The notes under the pieces were generated by a model that was not told the DNA's origin, ran no database searches, and saw only the letters and a list, made by a program, of their open reading frames with translations. Shown piece by piece: positions 23,524-31,258 of a DNA stretch of 33,531 nucleotides. Position 1 is the first letter of the stretch, and each line of letters opens with the position of its first letter. Position numbers and translations under genes: made by a program. Source of the stretch: Actinomycetota bacterium (lineage in GTDB: Bacteria; Actinomycetota; Actinomycetes; Nanopelagicales; Nanopelagicaceae); assembly GCA_009927705.1 (NCBI GenBank), contig RFMK01000115.1:1-33531 (forward strand). The letters are read 5' to 3'.

Positions 23524-24994
23524 TTCCCACCAACGGCAATCCGCCACCAGGATGTGCCGAACCTCCAACACAGTAAAGATTCTTGATTGGAGATCGATTC
23601 TTAGCTCGCAAGAATGCCGAGCGCGCGCCGTTGCTTGAGGTTCCGTAAATCGAACCACCAGGAGCATTAGTTCGATGTTCTAAATCAGCCGGTGTCCTAA
23701 TCTCGCATACCTCAAGACGAGATCGAATATCGAGACCCTTACTCTCAAGGAGATTAATGATGTGGTCTGCGTATTTTTCTTTGAGTGAAGGAGCATTCCA
23801 ATCACAACCATTTTCTGGTTCATGACGTGGCGCATTAACGAGAACGAACCAGCTCTCTGTATTTTCATCTTTCACCATGAGCGGATCTTTGGGGTTACAG
23901 ATATAGATTGCTGGATCCGGAACTGGTTCTTTGCGTTGAAAAATCGCGTCGAATTCATCGTCATAATCTTTCGGAAAGAAGACGGTGTGATGGCTCAACG
24001 CCGAATTGCCCCGTAATCCCAAGAGCAAGCTAAATCCAGAGAGGGATGGCGTCGCCTTTTTTAGCGCCGCTCGAGCACGTCGAGTCTCTTTGATTGGAGG
24101 CAAAAGCTTGTTGTAAACGATTTCTGCATCAGCGTTGGCAACCACGATATCTGCATCGATTTCTCTGCCATCATGAAGTTTGATGCCGGTTGCGATACCT
24201 GAATTGGTGGTGATCGAGGAGACTCGAGTATTGAGTTGTATTTCTATGCCAAGTTCCTTTGCTCGTGCTTCAAGCGATAGTGGAAGTGAGCCTAAACCGC
24301 CTTGGATATGCCAAGCTCCAAATGCTTCTTCGACGAAAGCAATCGTCAGCAAGACGGCAGGAACTTTACGCGGATCAGATCCTGTATATGTGGCATACCG
24401 ATCAATAATCTTTTTTAGATAGGGATTAGCTGTGATGGAAGAAGTGAGGGTCCGTAATGAGGTTAATGGTGAAATAGTTTTCAAGTCTGCCAAAAAATGT
24501 GGACGCTTGAACAGTTGCAACGGCGAACGAAGTTCACCTTCAATAAAAGACTCCCGCGATGCTTCCCACATTGCCTCTGCACGTGAAAGAAGCGCATGCC
24601 AATCTTTCCCTGCTTGCTCACCTAATTGCTCGGAGATTGCTGCAACAGTTCCGTTGTGAGACAAATTGGGAAAAAGTATTTTGGTGCCATCATGGAAAAT
24701 ATAGGTGAAAGATGGATCTACGGGATCTAACCTCAAAATATGTTCGAGACGTTTACCCGTTTTAAGGAAGAGATCTCTATAGACGGCGGGAAGAGTTAAC
24801 AGAGACGGACCTGTGTCAAAGGCGTACCCGTTTATCCATTCAGTTCGACATTTTCCGCCAACATAATCAGAAGCCTCAAATATTGTTACTGCATGTCCTT
24901 TTTTTGCTAGACGCACGGCGCAAGCTAACCCACCAACGCCAGCACCAATGACGACAACTTTCTTGGGGGAGCGGGTTGGGCGATGATGACTCAT
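23474..24994 (-). CDS. CrtI-family carotenoid desaturase (CrtD-like)
   Basis: Second FAD-dependent desaturase of the cluster, 506 aa. It shows VVVIGAGVGGLACAVRLAKKG, GGKCRTEWINGYAFDTGPSLLTLP, and the C-terminal CVGGSAHPGGGLPLVGISAEIVAEA. The last motif is typical of post-lycopene desaturases such as CrtD (C-3',4') and related isomerase/oxidase branches. Together with the CruF-type hydratase upstream, a 3',4'-desaturation of a hydroxylated end group is likely, but a different reaction in the family is possible. ATG 24994 overlaps the glycosyltransferase stop (ATGA) and has GGAAGGAG eight bases upstream, so the in-frame ATG 25012 is rejected. Confidence 0.88.
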   Translation of the reverse strand: MSHHRPTRSPKKVVVIGAGVGGLACAVRLAKKGHAVTIFEASDYVGGKCRTEWINGYAFDTGPSLLTLPAVYRDLFLKTGKRLEHILRLDPVDPSFTYIFHDGTKILFPNLSHNGTVAAISEQLGEQAGKDWHALLSRAEAMWEASRESFIEGELRSPLQLFKRPHFLADLKTISPLTSLRTLTSSITANPYLKKIIDRYATYTGSDPRKVPAVLLTIAFVEEAFGAWHIQGGLGSLPLSLEARAKELGIEIQLNTRVSSITTNSGIATGIKLHDGREIDADIVVANADAEIVYNKLLPPIKETRRARAALKKATPSLSGFSLLLGLRGNSALSHHTVFFPKDYDDEFDAIFQRKEPVPDPAIYICNPKDPLMVKDENTESWFVLVNAPRHEPENGCDWNAPSLKEKYADHIINLLESKGLDIRSRLEVCEIRTPADLEHRTNAPGGSIYGTSSNGARSAFLRAKNRSPIKNLYCVGGSAHPGGGLPLVGISAEIVAEAVEELAEQ

Positions 24995-26082
24995 AGCGCG
25001 CGCTCCTTCCACATTAGTGCGCCTCTACTCTTCCGATTCCAGGAGAGGGCGATTAGATAGATCCACATTGCTGCGCTTACAGGATGAAGCAGCGCGCTAC
25101 TCATCGTCGAACGTGTTCGACCAGCTACGACGAGCCGGGTCAGGACAGTTGCGAAGTATCCATACCAACCAAGTATTTCGCCTGAGATGCCCATCCCGAT
25201 TGGCAGGATTGAAGTTAGGAATAGCAAGGACATTGCAAAGAAAGCACCGCGCTTGTTAACAAAGGCTCGCCATTGAGACTTGGAATAACCCTCAATCAGA
25301 TCTTTCGAATTTGAATACATTCGACAATTAGCGATTCTGGACCCTTCAGCTACGCCGCCTCGAAAACCCGAACGCACCATGGATCGAGCTAGTTCCAGGT
25401 CATCTAGGACTTCTTGCTTGATTGCGTGATGTCCGCCGGCTTGAAAATAAGCATTGCGTCGCATCATTAGGAATTGTCCATTCGCAACAACCATCGAAGG
25501 TCTTTGCAGTGCTTCAGCCAAACGTAATGGCAGGGACACAAACCATGACCATTGTAAGAGCGGCTGGGTAAGTCTTTCCATAAATGTAATTGCAATCTGA
25601 CGTGGATACGGTGAAATAAAATCCCATCGCCACCGTTTCATAGCGTTGATTGAGGAGCTAATTGCGGTATCAGATAAACGTACATCAGCATCGACAAAGA
25701 CCAGAAATTCTCCACGCGCTGCAGAGGCTAGTTGGTGACATGCGAAATTTTTTCCTAGCCAATCCGAGGGAAGCGGTAATCCCTCAATGACTCGCAATCT
25801 CTTATCCGAAAACGCGTGCAAGAGGGTTCTCGTGGAGTCGGTGGAAGAATCATCGAGTGCAATCACCTCAAAGTCATCAAGTTCGCGCTGATTGAGTAGC
25901 GATGAAATCACTCCATTTACATTCTCAGCTTCATTGCGCAGTGGGACGAGGATTGATACTGATTCTGCGATAGCACCACTCTGGGATGGCTTAACGATAC
26001 GAACTGTAAAGAGGTTCACGATGGCGATGATTGCCATTGTGGCAAGAAGAATTAACGACAGATTAAGCAGAAATCCCATCAT
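24991..26082 (-). CDS. Family 2 glycosyltransferase (carotenoid-linked)
   Basis: Membrane GT-A glycosyltransferase, 363 aa. An N-terminal helix (about residues 4-27) is followed by the catalytic domain: SILVPLRNEAENV, ALDDSSTDST, the DxD-type FVDADVRLS, acceptor-side EVLDDLELARSM, and the QWRAFVNKRG processivity-like box. Two or three C-terminal helices follow. The architecture resembles CrtQ/CruC carotenoid glycosyltransferases, and the position between desaturase and hydratase genes supports glycosylation of a carotenoid hydroxyl. ATG 26082 overlaps the upstream stop (TGATG). The sugar donor is unknown. Confidence 0.85.
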   Translation of the reverse strand: MMGFLLNLSLILLATMAIIAIVNLFTVRIVKPSQSGAIAESVSILVPLRNEAENVNGVISSLLNQRELDDFEVIALDDSSTDSTRTLLHAFSDKRLRVIEGLPLPSDWLGKNFACHQLASAARGEFLVFVDADVRLSDTAISSSINAMKRWRWDFISPYPRQIAITFMERLTQPLLQWSWFVSLPLRLAEALQRPSMVVANGQFLMMRRNAYFQAGGHHAIKQEVLDDLELARSMVRSGFRGGVAEGSRIANCRMYSNSKDLIEGYSKSQWRAFVNKRGAFFAMSLLFLTSILPIGMGISGEILGWYGYFATVLTRLVVAGRTRSTMSSALLHPVSAAMWIYLIALSWNRKSRGALMWKERAL

Positions 26083-26888
26083 CAATCACGACGGCCGTAT
26101 CGAACAGCAAGGAAGTAACTCACAACGAGAGCTCCCAAAGCTAAGCCTCCTAGGAACGCGACCCCAGGGCGATCAAAAAAGAAGAGATTCGCAACGATGC
26201 CACCAATCCACGTCCATGCTAAGAAGAATTCTGGAACTGCTCGGCTTGAGCCGAGTGAACGTCTCTCACGTGGTAGAGCAAAGTGCAGAAGAGCCATCAG
26301 ACCCATTCCGGTAAGTAACCAGCCAAATGCGTTGGATAGTGGAATCTCGGTCTGGAAGGGAACATGACTTCCCGTGACTTCCCACGTCCAACGTCCCGCA
26401 GAAACCATTTGCGGATCGAGGAAGAAATCCCAAGCCATCAATCCATAGCCACCTACAAGGAAGACTAACTTCGGAGCTAGTCTTCGCGCTGCGATAAAAA
26501 CTGAATGCGCCATCATGATCCACGCAAAGGGAACGACGAGTGGTACTCCATAAATCTGATAGCCGAGAGATGGTGAGTACTCATAGCTACCAAATGGCCA
26601 CGTGGTGCGAAGGCCAATTTGCTCAATAATGAGTGCGTAGAAGAATGTGATGAAAAGAAAACGTAAGGCGTAATTCCAGCCATAAGCAAAAAGTGAATGA
26701 AGCAGCATGGCACCAGCAGCCCAATACACCGTTGCGATTGTGATAAGTCGGAGCGCTTCTCCTTCGGCTAATGGATAAGAGATCTGTAATCCAAGTGCGA
26801 CCGTCAGGACTGCTAGAAGAATGAAATTCTTCGAAGGGGAGATTGAACGTCGAGCATCACGTCGAGGACGATAATTGCGAATCGACAT
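26082..26888 (-). CDS. cruF: CruF-type carotenoid hydratase (DUF422 family)
   Basis: Membrane protein of 268 aa with about seven helices, matching the carotenoid biosynthesis family that includes CruF and bisanhydrobacterioruberin hydratase. These enzymes add water across C-1',2' of a psi end group. Family motifs are FGSYEYSPSLGYQIYGVPL, GGYGLMAWDFFLDPQM, and the RWTWE...PLSNAFGWLLTG region. I chose ATG 26888; the open frame extends 25 codons upstream into the CrtA-like gene with no family similarity. A 1'-hydroxyl made here is the natural site for the glycosyltransferase next door. Confidence 0.85.
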   Translation of the reverse strand: MSIRNYRPRRDARRSISPSKNFILLAVLTVALGLQISYPLAEGEALRLITIATVYWAAGAMLLHSLFAYGWNYALRFLFITFFYALIIEQIGLRTTWPFGSYEYSPSLGYQIYGVPLVVPFAWIMMAHSVFIAARRLAPKLVFLVGGYGLMAWDFFLDPQMVSAGRWTWEVTGSHVPFQTEIPLSNAFGWLLTGMGLMALLHFALPRERRSLGSSRAVPEFFLAWTWIGGIVANLFFFDRPGVAFLGGLALGALVVSYFLAVRYGRRD

Positions 26889-26902
26889 GAGGTTATTGTG
26901 CC

Positions 26903-27568
26903 TTACAACTCTCCTGAGCTTCGAGTGATAGCAAAGCGCGCAAACATCTCCTCTGCGTACCAATTCTCGCGATGCGTAGCAGCGATGGCAGCTTTATGAG
27001 CCTCACCCCGGTAGGCGAAATTTCTGACCGCTTCGGCCGAGTTCCAGATCGACAGAGTTCCTTGTAAACCGATGGGCGCTTCACCAATGCCAATAGCGGC
27101 AGCCAACCCCTCAGAGCTATGGAGACTTTGCGTCACAGGTGGAACAGAACGCCAGAAGATTAAATTCTTGCGCCACTTGATGCGCGCTCGCGTGATTGCG
27201 GCAACTGGTCCATTCCAATCTTTAGCGGCGAAAGCGAGATGTGAAAAAGGTGTTTGCCTAGACCATTGGCCATGAACTGAAATCGGAGTTAATTCAGCTG
27301 CAAATTCACTTTCCGCTTTCTTCCGCCAACGGGCAACAATTCGAGAACTTTCGAATCTGGCTAAATCTTCGGGATTGATCACTATCAGCAATCCCCAACG
27401 GCGCGGATCTGCATCTCGAGGAGTGAAAGTTTCACCTTTGCCTGCGCCCAATAATTTCCAGAAAGAAATTCCGTGAGCACGCCATAAAGAGATGCGATCT
27501 AAACCCATACGGAAGATTGCCCAAGGTATGTGTCTACTCTTTATCTTCCAGAAATAGATTCGAATCAT
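26903..27568 (-). CDS. crtA: CrtA-like carotenoid monooxygenase
   Basis: 221 aa protein resembling spheroidene monooxygenase (CrtA), a heme-type enzyme that oxidises C-2 of acyclic carotenoid ends. Conserved pieces are NLIFWRSVPPVTQSL, AIGIGEAPIGLQGTLSIW and FAYRGEAHKAAIAATHRENWYAEEMFARFA. Assigned from family memory, not a search; some proteins of this family are only called DUF3291-like or spheroidene monooxygenase. Its ATG overlaps the hydrolase stop (ATGA), and cruF follows after 14 bases. It may add a 2'-keto or hydroxyl group to the end made by CruF. Confidence 0.75.
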   Translation of the reverse strand: MIRIYFWKIKSRHIPWAIFRMGLDRISLWRAHGISFWKLLGAGKGETFTPRDADPRRWGLLIVINPEDLARFESSRIVARWRKKAESEFAAELTPISVHGQWSRQTPFSHLAFAAKDWNGPVAAITRARIKWRKNLIFWRSVPPVTQSLHSSEGLAAAIGIGEAPIGLQGTLSIWNSAEAVRNFAYRGEAHKAAIAATHRENWYAEEMFARFAITRSSGEL

Positions 27569-28356
27569 GACGCTAGCGCGGCAACTTTTTTAATTTCATC
27601 CACCACATCAAGCGGTGCGTCCCACATCGGTGCGTGACCTGTATTTGGGAAGAGAATCCATTTTGCATGAACCGGAGCAACGGATCTCTCCTGGCACGTT
27701 GTTGCAGGAAGAGTCCTATCAGTATCACCAAAGATGATGGTGACTGGAACGCTTTCCGGAATGAAGCTATCGAAACGTTTCATGAGCATTCCATCCCATG
27801 CTGGGTAGTAACCCTCTGCTGTCGACATTGCAATCGTTGCATCCAAACAAAGTTCATAACTGAACTCTTTCCATCGTGGGCTGACATCAGCGAAACCAAG
27901 TTTGCGTGCGGCCTCGAAGTGGAGCGCGGTTGGTGCAATCTTGGCGGTATATCGAGCGAGAAAACGCGCAATGGCAGTACCTGGATAACGAGCGTTGTAA
28001 GGATTGAGCCACAATCCTGCAGGCGCGACTCCGACAAGTGAGCGAACTCTGTGGGGCTCATAGCTTGCCATTTCAAGCGAAACCCAACCGCCTAAAGAGT
28101 TTCCAGCTACATGAAAACGATCAATCCCAAGCGATGTAAGTTGTTCGAGAACATAAACTCCAAGTGAATGCGGATCCATAGGCTGGCCCTTGCTATAGGG
28201 AGTCTGACCATGGCCTGGTAGGTCCACTGTGATGACAGTGAAATCTTGATTAAGCATCGGGCGAATTGGTTTCCAAGCAGTGCTCGCAGATCCCATTCCG
28301 TGGATGAGAACTAGTGGATCACCGGATCCTGAAATCTCATACTTAAGTGGATACAT
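27565..28356 (-). CDS. Alpha/beta hydrolase
   Basis: 263 aa alpha/beta hydrolase. The oxyanion loop is LVLIHGMGSASTAW, the nucleophile elbow AGNSLGGW (Ser), an Asp is in IIFGDTDRTLP, and the catalytic His in FPNTGHAPMWDAP. It starts on the base after the ybaK stop (TAGATG) and overlaps the CrtA-like gene by ATGA, so it is embedded in the carotenoid tail-modification operon. A role on a carotenoid ester or glycoside ester is possible, but the substrate is unknown. No signal peptide, so cytoplasmic. Confidence 0.85.
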   Translation of the reverse strand: MYPLKYEISGSGDPLVLIHGMGSASTAWKPIRPMLNQDFTVITVDLPGHGQTPYSKGQPMDPHSLGVYVLEQLTSLGIDRFHVAGNSLGGWVSLEMASYEPHRVRSLVGVAPAGLWLNPYNARYPGTAIARFLARYTAKIAPTALHFEAARKLGFADVSPRWKEFSYELCLDATIAMSTAEGYYPAWDGMLMKRFDSFIPESVPVTIIFGDTDRTLPATTCQERSVAPVHAKWILFPNTGHAPMWDAPLDVVDEIKKVAALAS

Positions 28357-28845
28357 CTAATCTCCAACTTTCGCAGGTGTTGCTTGAGCTGCGCGAAGTA
28401 ACTCAGCAAATGTAGTTGGAAAGACTGCGTGCGGATGGCCCGCGGCAGCCCACACAATGTCGTAATCGTTGAGCGCCTCATCAATCAGTATGGTGGCCGG
28501 AGAATTAATCCAACCAACCGGCGCAACTCCACCAACCGAATAACCAGAGCTCTCTTTTACATAATCAGCATCTGCGCGACCCAATGCTTCAACGCCCAAC
28601 AATGCTGCGACTAATGTCGTATCAACACGATGACGCCCCGAAGTGATAACTAACAATGGTCTGCCATCTGGAAGTTTAAAGACGATGGATGATGCAATCT
28701 GTCCAACTTCGATACCAAGTGCTGCGGCTGCTTCGGCTGCTGTACGCGCACTATCGGAAAGGACTTTAATTTCACCTGGCATCGAGTGCTCGCGAAGCGC
28801 GGATTGAGCGCGTTGGACTGCCGCTTTCTCGAGAACCCCATCCAT
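28357..28845 (-). CDS. ybaK: YbaK/EbsC aminoacyl-tRNA deacylase
   Basis: 162 aa protein of the YbaK/ProX family, which clears mischarged tRNAs, e.g. Cys-tRNA(Pro), in trans. Family features are IASSIVFKLPDGRPLLVITSGRHRVD, the invariant Lys in SIVFK, SVGGVAPVG, and ILIDEALNDYDIVWAAAGHPHAVF. It starts 11 bases after arsC and abuts the hydrolase gene. It has no evident functional link to either; it is probably carried in the same operon. Exact tRNA specificity is unknown. Confidence 0.88.
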   Translation of the reverse strand: MDGVLEKAAVQRAQSALREHSMPGEIKVLSDSARTAAEAAAALGIEVGQIASSIVFKLPDGRPLLVITSGRHRVDTTLVAALLGVEALGRADADYVKESSGYSVGGVAPVGWINSPATILIDEALNDYDIVWAAAGHPHAVFPTTFAELLRAAQATPAKVGD

Positions 28846-28856
28846 AATCGGCGATT

Positions 28857-29252
28857 CTAGAGAGTCGTAATGAGTTCCTTCACGAGCGACTTGATTTGAT
28901 CTCTTATCGGACGCACAGCATCAACGCCTTGACCAGCCGGATCCTCCAACTTCCAATCTAAATAACGCTTGCCAGGGAAGAAGGGGCAGGCATCACCGCA
29001 ACCCATGGTGATGACAACATCTGAGCTTTCGACCGCACTTGTTGTGAGAACTTTTGGGATTTCTGAGCTGATATCAATACCTTCTTCAAGCATCGCAGCG
29101 ACAACAGCGGGATTGATTGAATCAGCAGGCGCTGAACCAGCGCTACGCACCTCAACCCAATCTCCGGCGAAGTGCGTCAAATACGCAGCCGCCATTTGGG
29201 ATCGCCCCGCATTGTGTACGCATACAAATAGAACGGAAGATCGTTTAGTCAT
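28857..29252 (-). CDS. arsC: Arsenate reductase (LMW-phosphatase type)
   Basis: 131 aa cytoplasmic reductase of arsenate to arsenite. The phosphatase loop is VCVHNAGRSQ (Cys11-x5-Arg17), followed by MGCGDACPFFPGKRYLDWKLEDP with extra cysteines and the general-acid Asp. The GCGDACP form is common in actinobacteria, where mycothiol/mycoredoxin often recycles the enzyme; that is inference. I chose ATG 29252, preceded by GGAG seven bases upstream; it overlaps the aquaporin stop by eight bases. The in-frame start at 29285 is rejected. Context with an AqpS-like channel supports arsenic detoxification over tyrosine phosphatase activity. Confidence 0.92.
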   Translation of the reverse strand: MTKRSSVLFVCVHNAGRSQMAAAYLTHFAGDWVEVRSAGSAPADSINPAVVAAMLEEGIDISSEIPKVLTTSAVESSDVVITMGCGDACPFFPGKRYLDWKLEDPAGQGVDAVRPIRDQIKSLVKELITTL

Positions 29253-29886
29253 TTCTTTTCTCCGCTTTCCATAATGAAAGAGCAATCAAGGATCCGATTA
29301 CTTGTGCAAATACAAATGCACCAACCGAACCAAATTCAATTCCGGATGGAGCATCGGTGAAGACACGCGACAATGTGACGGCAGGATTTGCAAATGAAGT
29401 AGATGAAGTAAAGAAATAAGCTGCAAAAATCCACAGTGGAATCAGTTTCCACACGCTCTTCTCATTGGATGTAAGTGCGAGATAAACCAGACCCATGGTC
29501 GCCACAATCTCTCCAATGAAGACTCCGGAACCACTCCGCTCGATTGTGCTTGAAGCAATCAACTTTGAGTCAAACATGGAATTCGCAATCAGTACTCCTA
29601 CGATGGCGCCAAGTACTTGTGCCACAACATAGAAAAGAAACTCTGTGAAGGAAGACTTTTTCCTCAACCACGATGTAAGAGTTACAACGGGGTTGTAGTG
29701 AGCACCGCTGATGGGTGAACCAACTTTGATAATAATTGCCAACGCAGCAGCGGTAACCGCAGCATTAATCAATAGACCCAAAGCCGAATCTGCTTTCAGG
29801 TAAGAGGCCATGAAAGACGATCCAACAACCGCGATGAGAAGGACTGCTGTGCCGATAAATTCAACTGCTAAATTACGTAACTTCAT
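29245..29886 (-). CDS. aqpS: AqpS-like aquaglyceroporin (arsenite channel)
   Basis: Six-helix MIP channel of 213 aa with the two NPA boxes GAHYNPVVTL and SFANPAVTLSR. The position after the second NPA, normally Arg in the selectivity filter (NPAR), is Val; the same swap is known in AqpS, a channel found in ars operons that lets arsenite leave the cell. Location directly upstream of arsC strengthens that call. ATG 29886 overlaps the TSUP stop (ATGA); the longer open frame to 30045 is rejected because its first 53 residues lie in another gene and are not channel-like. No ArsB/Acr3 pump is seen in the window. Confidence 0.88.
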   Translation of the reverse strand: MKLRNLAVEFIGTAVLLIAVVGSSFMASYLKADSALGLLINAAVTAAALAIIIKVGSPISGAHYNPVVTLTSWLRKKSSFTEFLFYVVAQVLGAIVGVLIANSMFDSKLIASSTIERSGSGVFIGEIVATMGLVYLALTSNEKSVWKLIPLWIFAAYFFTSSTSFANPAVTLSRVFTDAPSGIEFGSVGAFVFAQVIGSLIALSLWKAEKRND

Positions 29887-30632
29887 GAAATGACCCAGGT
29901 TTCTACTAAGGTGAAAAATGCTATAGCAAAGACGAAATATGCGAACGCGCGTTTGAGTGTTGCCGGAGAAACCTTGGAGCTTCGGTGTGATGCAATTCGT
30001 GAGATAACGAGAGCGACGAGAGCGATAATGATCGGTAACAACCAATCAACATCACTCCAGTGGCGGTAATGTGCAAAAAAGCCCGTCAAAGTATTGATCA
30101 TTATGATGAATAAAGAAGTGCCAGCAGCTTTCACAGGGGATACGTTGTAGAACAGAATCAAAATTGGAATGGCGAGGAAGCCACCACCGATGCCGAAGAG
30201 TCCGGTGAGCGCTCCGATAACGAGAGAGATTCCAATCAGAGCAAGAGGCGAAACCTTTCGTTCCGATTGTTGTTGCGGAGTTGGAACCAGCATCGATACT
30301 CCAGCGATGATTAGTACAAGCGCAAATCCAGTAAGCACATATTTCTCTGGAATTCTAGGTAAGTAATATGCACCAGAAAGATTTGTTATCAAGCCAATCG
30401 CCCAGATAACGAGAGCTTCCCTAATCAAAACCTCTCTCTGTTTGATACGTGGAAGTGCGCCCGAAGCTGCTCCGACAAAAACGACAAGGAGAGAAGCAGT
30501 CGTAGCAGCAACAGGGGATAGGCCGAAGACATAAATGAAGATTGGGACCGCAAGCATGGAACCGCCTGCACCGACAAAACCCAGTACTGAACCAATCGCC
30601 ATACCCGCGACAATGGCGAGGGCGATTTCCAC
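29883..30632 (-). CDS. TSUP-family (TauE/SafE) permease
   Basis: 249 aa membrane protein with about eight helices in two related halves. The halves carry the family glycine motifs GFVGAGGSMLAVPIF and GLFGIGGGFLAIPIL. TSUP proteins export sulfite or other small organosulfur or oxyanions; the substrate here is unknown. As first gene of an operon that continues with aqpS and arsC it may handle an anion linked to arsenic, but that is speculation. The start is GTG 30632, six bases after a TAACGT box. No ribosome site. Confidence 0.87.
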   Translation of the reverse strand: MEIALAIVAGMAIGSVLGFVGAGGSMLAVPIFIYVFGLSPVAATTASLLVVFVGAASGALPRIKQREVLIREALVIWAIGLITNLSGAYYLPRIPEKYVLTGFALVLIIAGVSMLVPTPQQQSERKVSPLALIGISLVIGALTGLFGIGGGFLAIPILILFYNVSPVKAAGTSLFIIMINTLTGFFAHYRHWSDVDWLLPIIIALVALVISRIASHRSSKVSPATLKRAFAYFVFAIAFFTLVETWVIS

Positions 30633-30644
30633 GTGCAGACGTTA
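30633..30644 (-). promoter_or_regulatory. Putative leaderless -10 box for TSUP/ars/carotenoid operon
   Basis: TAACGT (30644-30639, minus strand) ends six bases before GTG 30632. It is the only promoter-like element upstream of nine tightly packed genes (TSUP to the second desaturase). The region behind it is the doxX terminator, so a fresh promoter is required here. Confidence 0.55.
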
Positions 30645-30659
30645 TCGCTCTTCAAATGA

Positions 30660-30696
30660 AAAACCCCTGCGTGACAGTGAGTCACACAGGGGTTTT
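30660..30696 (-). terminator. Rho-independent terminator of doxX
   Basis: Strong hairpin: AAAACCCCTG-C-GTGAC (30660-30675) pairs with GTCAC-A-CAGGGGTTTT (30681-30696) around a five-base loop with one C/A mismatch. On the minus strand the stem is followed by a T run, as expected for termination after doxX (stop at 30709). It also insulates the next operon. Confidence 0.9.
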
Positions 30697-30708
30697 GCCC
30701 AGAATTAA

Positions 30709-31122
30709 CTAGAGGTTAAAGAAACCTTCAGTGATTGATGGGCCGAAGTCAGCACCTGATCCAACGAGGACGAAGATGATGAGCGCAGCGCCAGCAAGCG
30801 AGAGATTCTTGAAGAAGCTGATGGTTTCGTTCTGCTTTGCTTGTGGATCTTGGATGGTCCAGAAGTTATGCATCATGAATGCAGAGACGATGAGGAAGAT
30901 TGCAAGGAGAAGTCCGCCAAGATCGGCATAGACACCGAGAGCGACATAGAGGCCACCGATGACGAGCATGAGGCCTGTGACGATGACCGAGAGTTTGGCT
31001 GCAGGGACCTTCTTATATTGCGCGTAGCCGGTCATCGCTTCGAGCTTGGTGAGGTGTGCGATACCTGAATTGATGAAGAGGAGCGCGAAAAGCACGCGTC
31101 CGATCACAAGGAGGATATCCAT
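30709..31122 (-). CDS. DoxX-family membrane protein
   Basis: 137 aa protein with four hydrophobic helices of the DoxX family (LLVIGRVLFALLFINSGIAHL, MMHNFWTI, FFKNLSLAGAALIIFV). In mycobacteria a DoxX protein works with superoxide dismutase in a membrane oxidoreductase complex that counters oxidative stress; for most members the role is open. It has a good ribosome site (AAAGGAAA before ATG 31122) and stands alone between its own promoter/operator and terminator. Such tight private regulation suggests a stress-inducible gene. Confidence 0.88.
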   Translation of the reverse strand: MDILLVIGRVLFALLFINSGIAHLTKLEAMTGYAQYKKVPAAKLSVIVTGLMLVIGGLYVALGVYADLGGLLLAIFLIVSAFMMHNFWTIQDPQAKQNETISFFKNLSLAGAALIIFVLVGSGADFGPSITEGFFNL

Positions 31123-31144
31123 GGTTTCCTTTCATAGAGGTGAC

Positions 31145-31191
31145 GATTTAGTTGAAGGGTAAACCAATTTTATTGAAATTTCAACTAAATC
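31145..31191 (-). promoter_or_regulatory. doxX promoter flanked by operator repeat
   Basis: The minus strand has -35 TTGAAA (31184-31179), a 17-base spacer and -10 TACCCT (31161-31156), the clearest sigma-70-type promoter in the window. A perfect 12-base inverted repeat flanks it: GATTTAGTTGAA (31145-31156) and TTCAACTAAATC (31180-31191), 23 bases apart. The right arm also belongs to the palindrome TTGAAATTTCAA (31173-31184) over the -35 box. This looks like a MarR- or HxlR-type repressor site. Confidence 0.7.
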
Positions 31192-31209
31192 AGCGTGTCG
31201 CAAAAACAC

Positions 31210-31241
31210 AAGAGCCGCGTCCCGTGTGGAACGCGGCTCTT
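31210..31241 (-). terminator. Rho-independent terminator of the nucleotidase gene
   Basis: Perfect 11-bp stem AAGAGCCGCGT (31210-31220) with ACGCGGCTCTT (31231-31241) around a ten-base loop. Read on the minus strand it lies 18 bases after the stop of the secreted nucleotidase and is followed by GTGTTTTTGC, a short T tract. Confidence 0.85.
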
Positions 31242-31258
31242 GATGAAGTCCTAGTGAA

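Noticed and set aside
26889..26963. A 25-codon extension of cruF.
   Set aside because: It runs into the CrtA-like gene and has no family similarity.
28846..28856. Small palindrome AATCGCCGATT between arsC and ybaK.
   Set aside because: It is the whole 11-base spacer inside a tight operon; too short to claim as an operator.
29887..30045. A 53-residue extension of the aquaporin.
   Set aside because: It overlaps the TSUP coding region and is not channel-like; ATG 29886 gives the family N-terminus with ATGA coupling.
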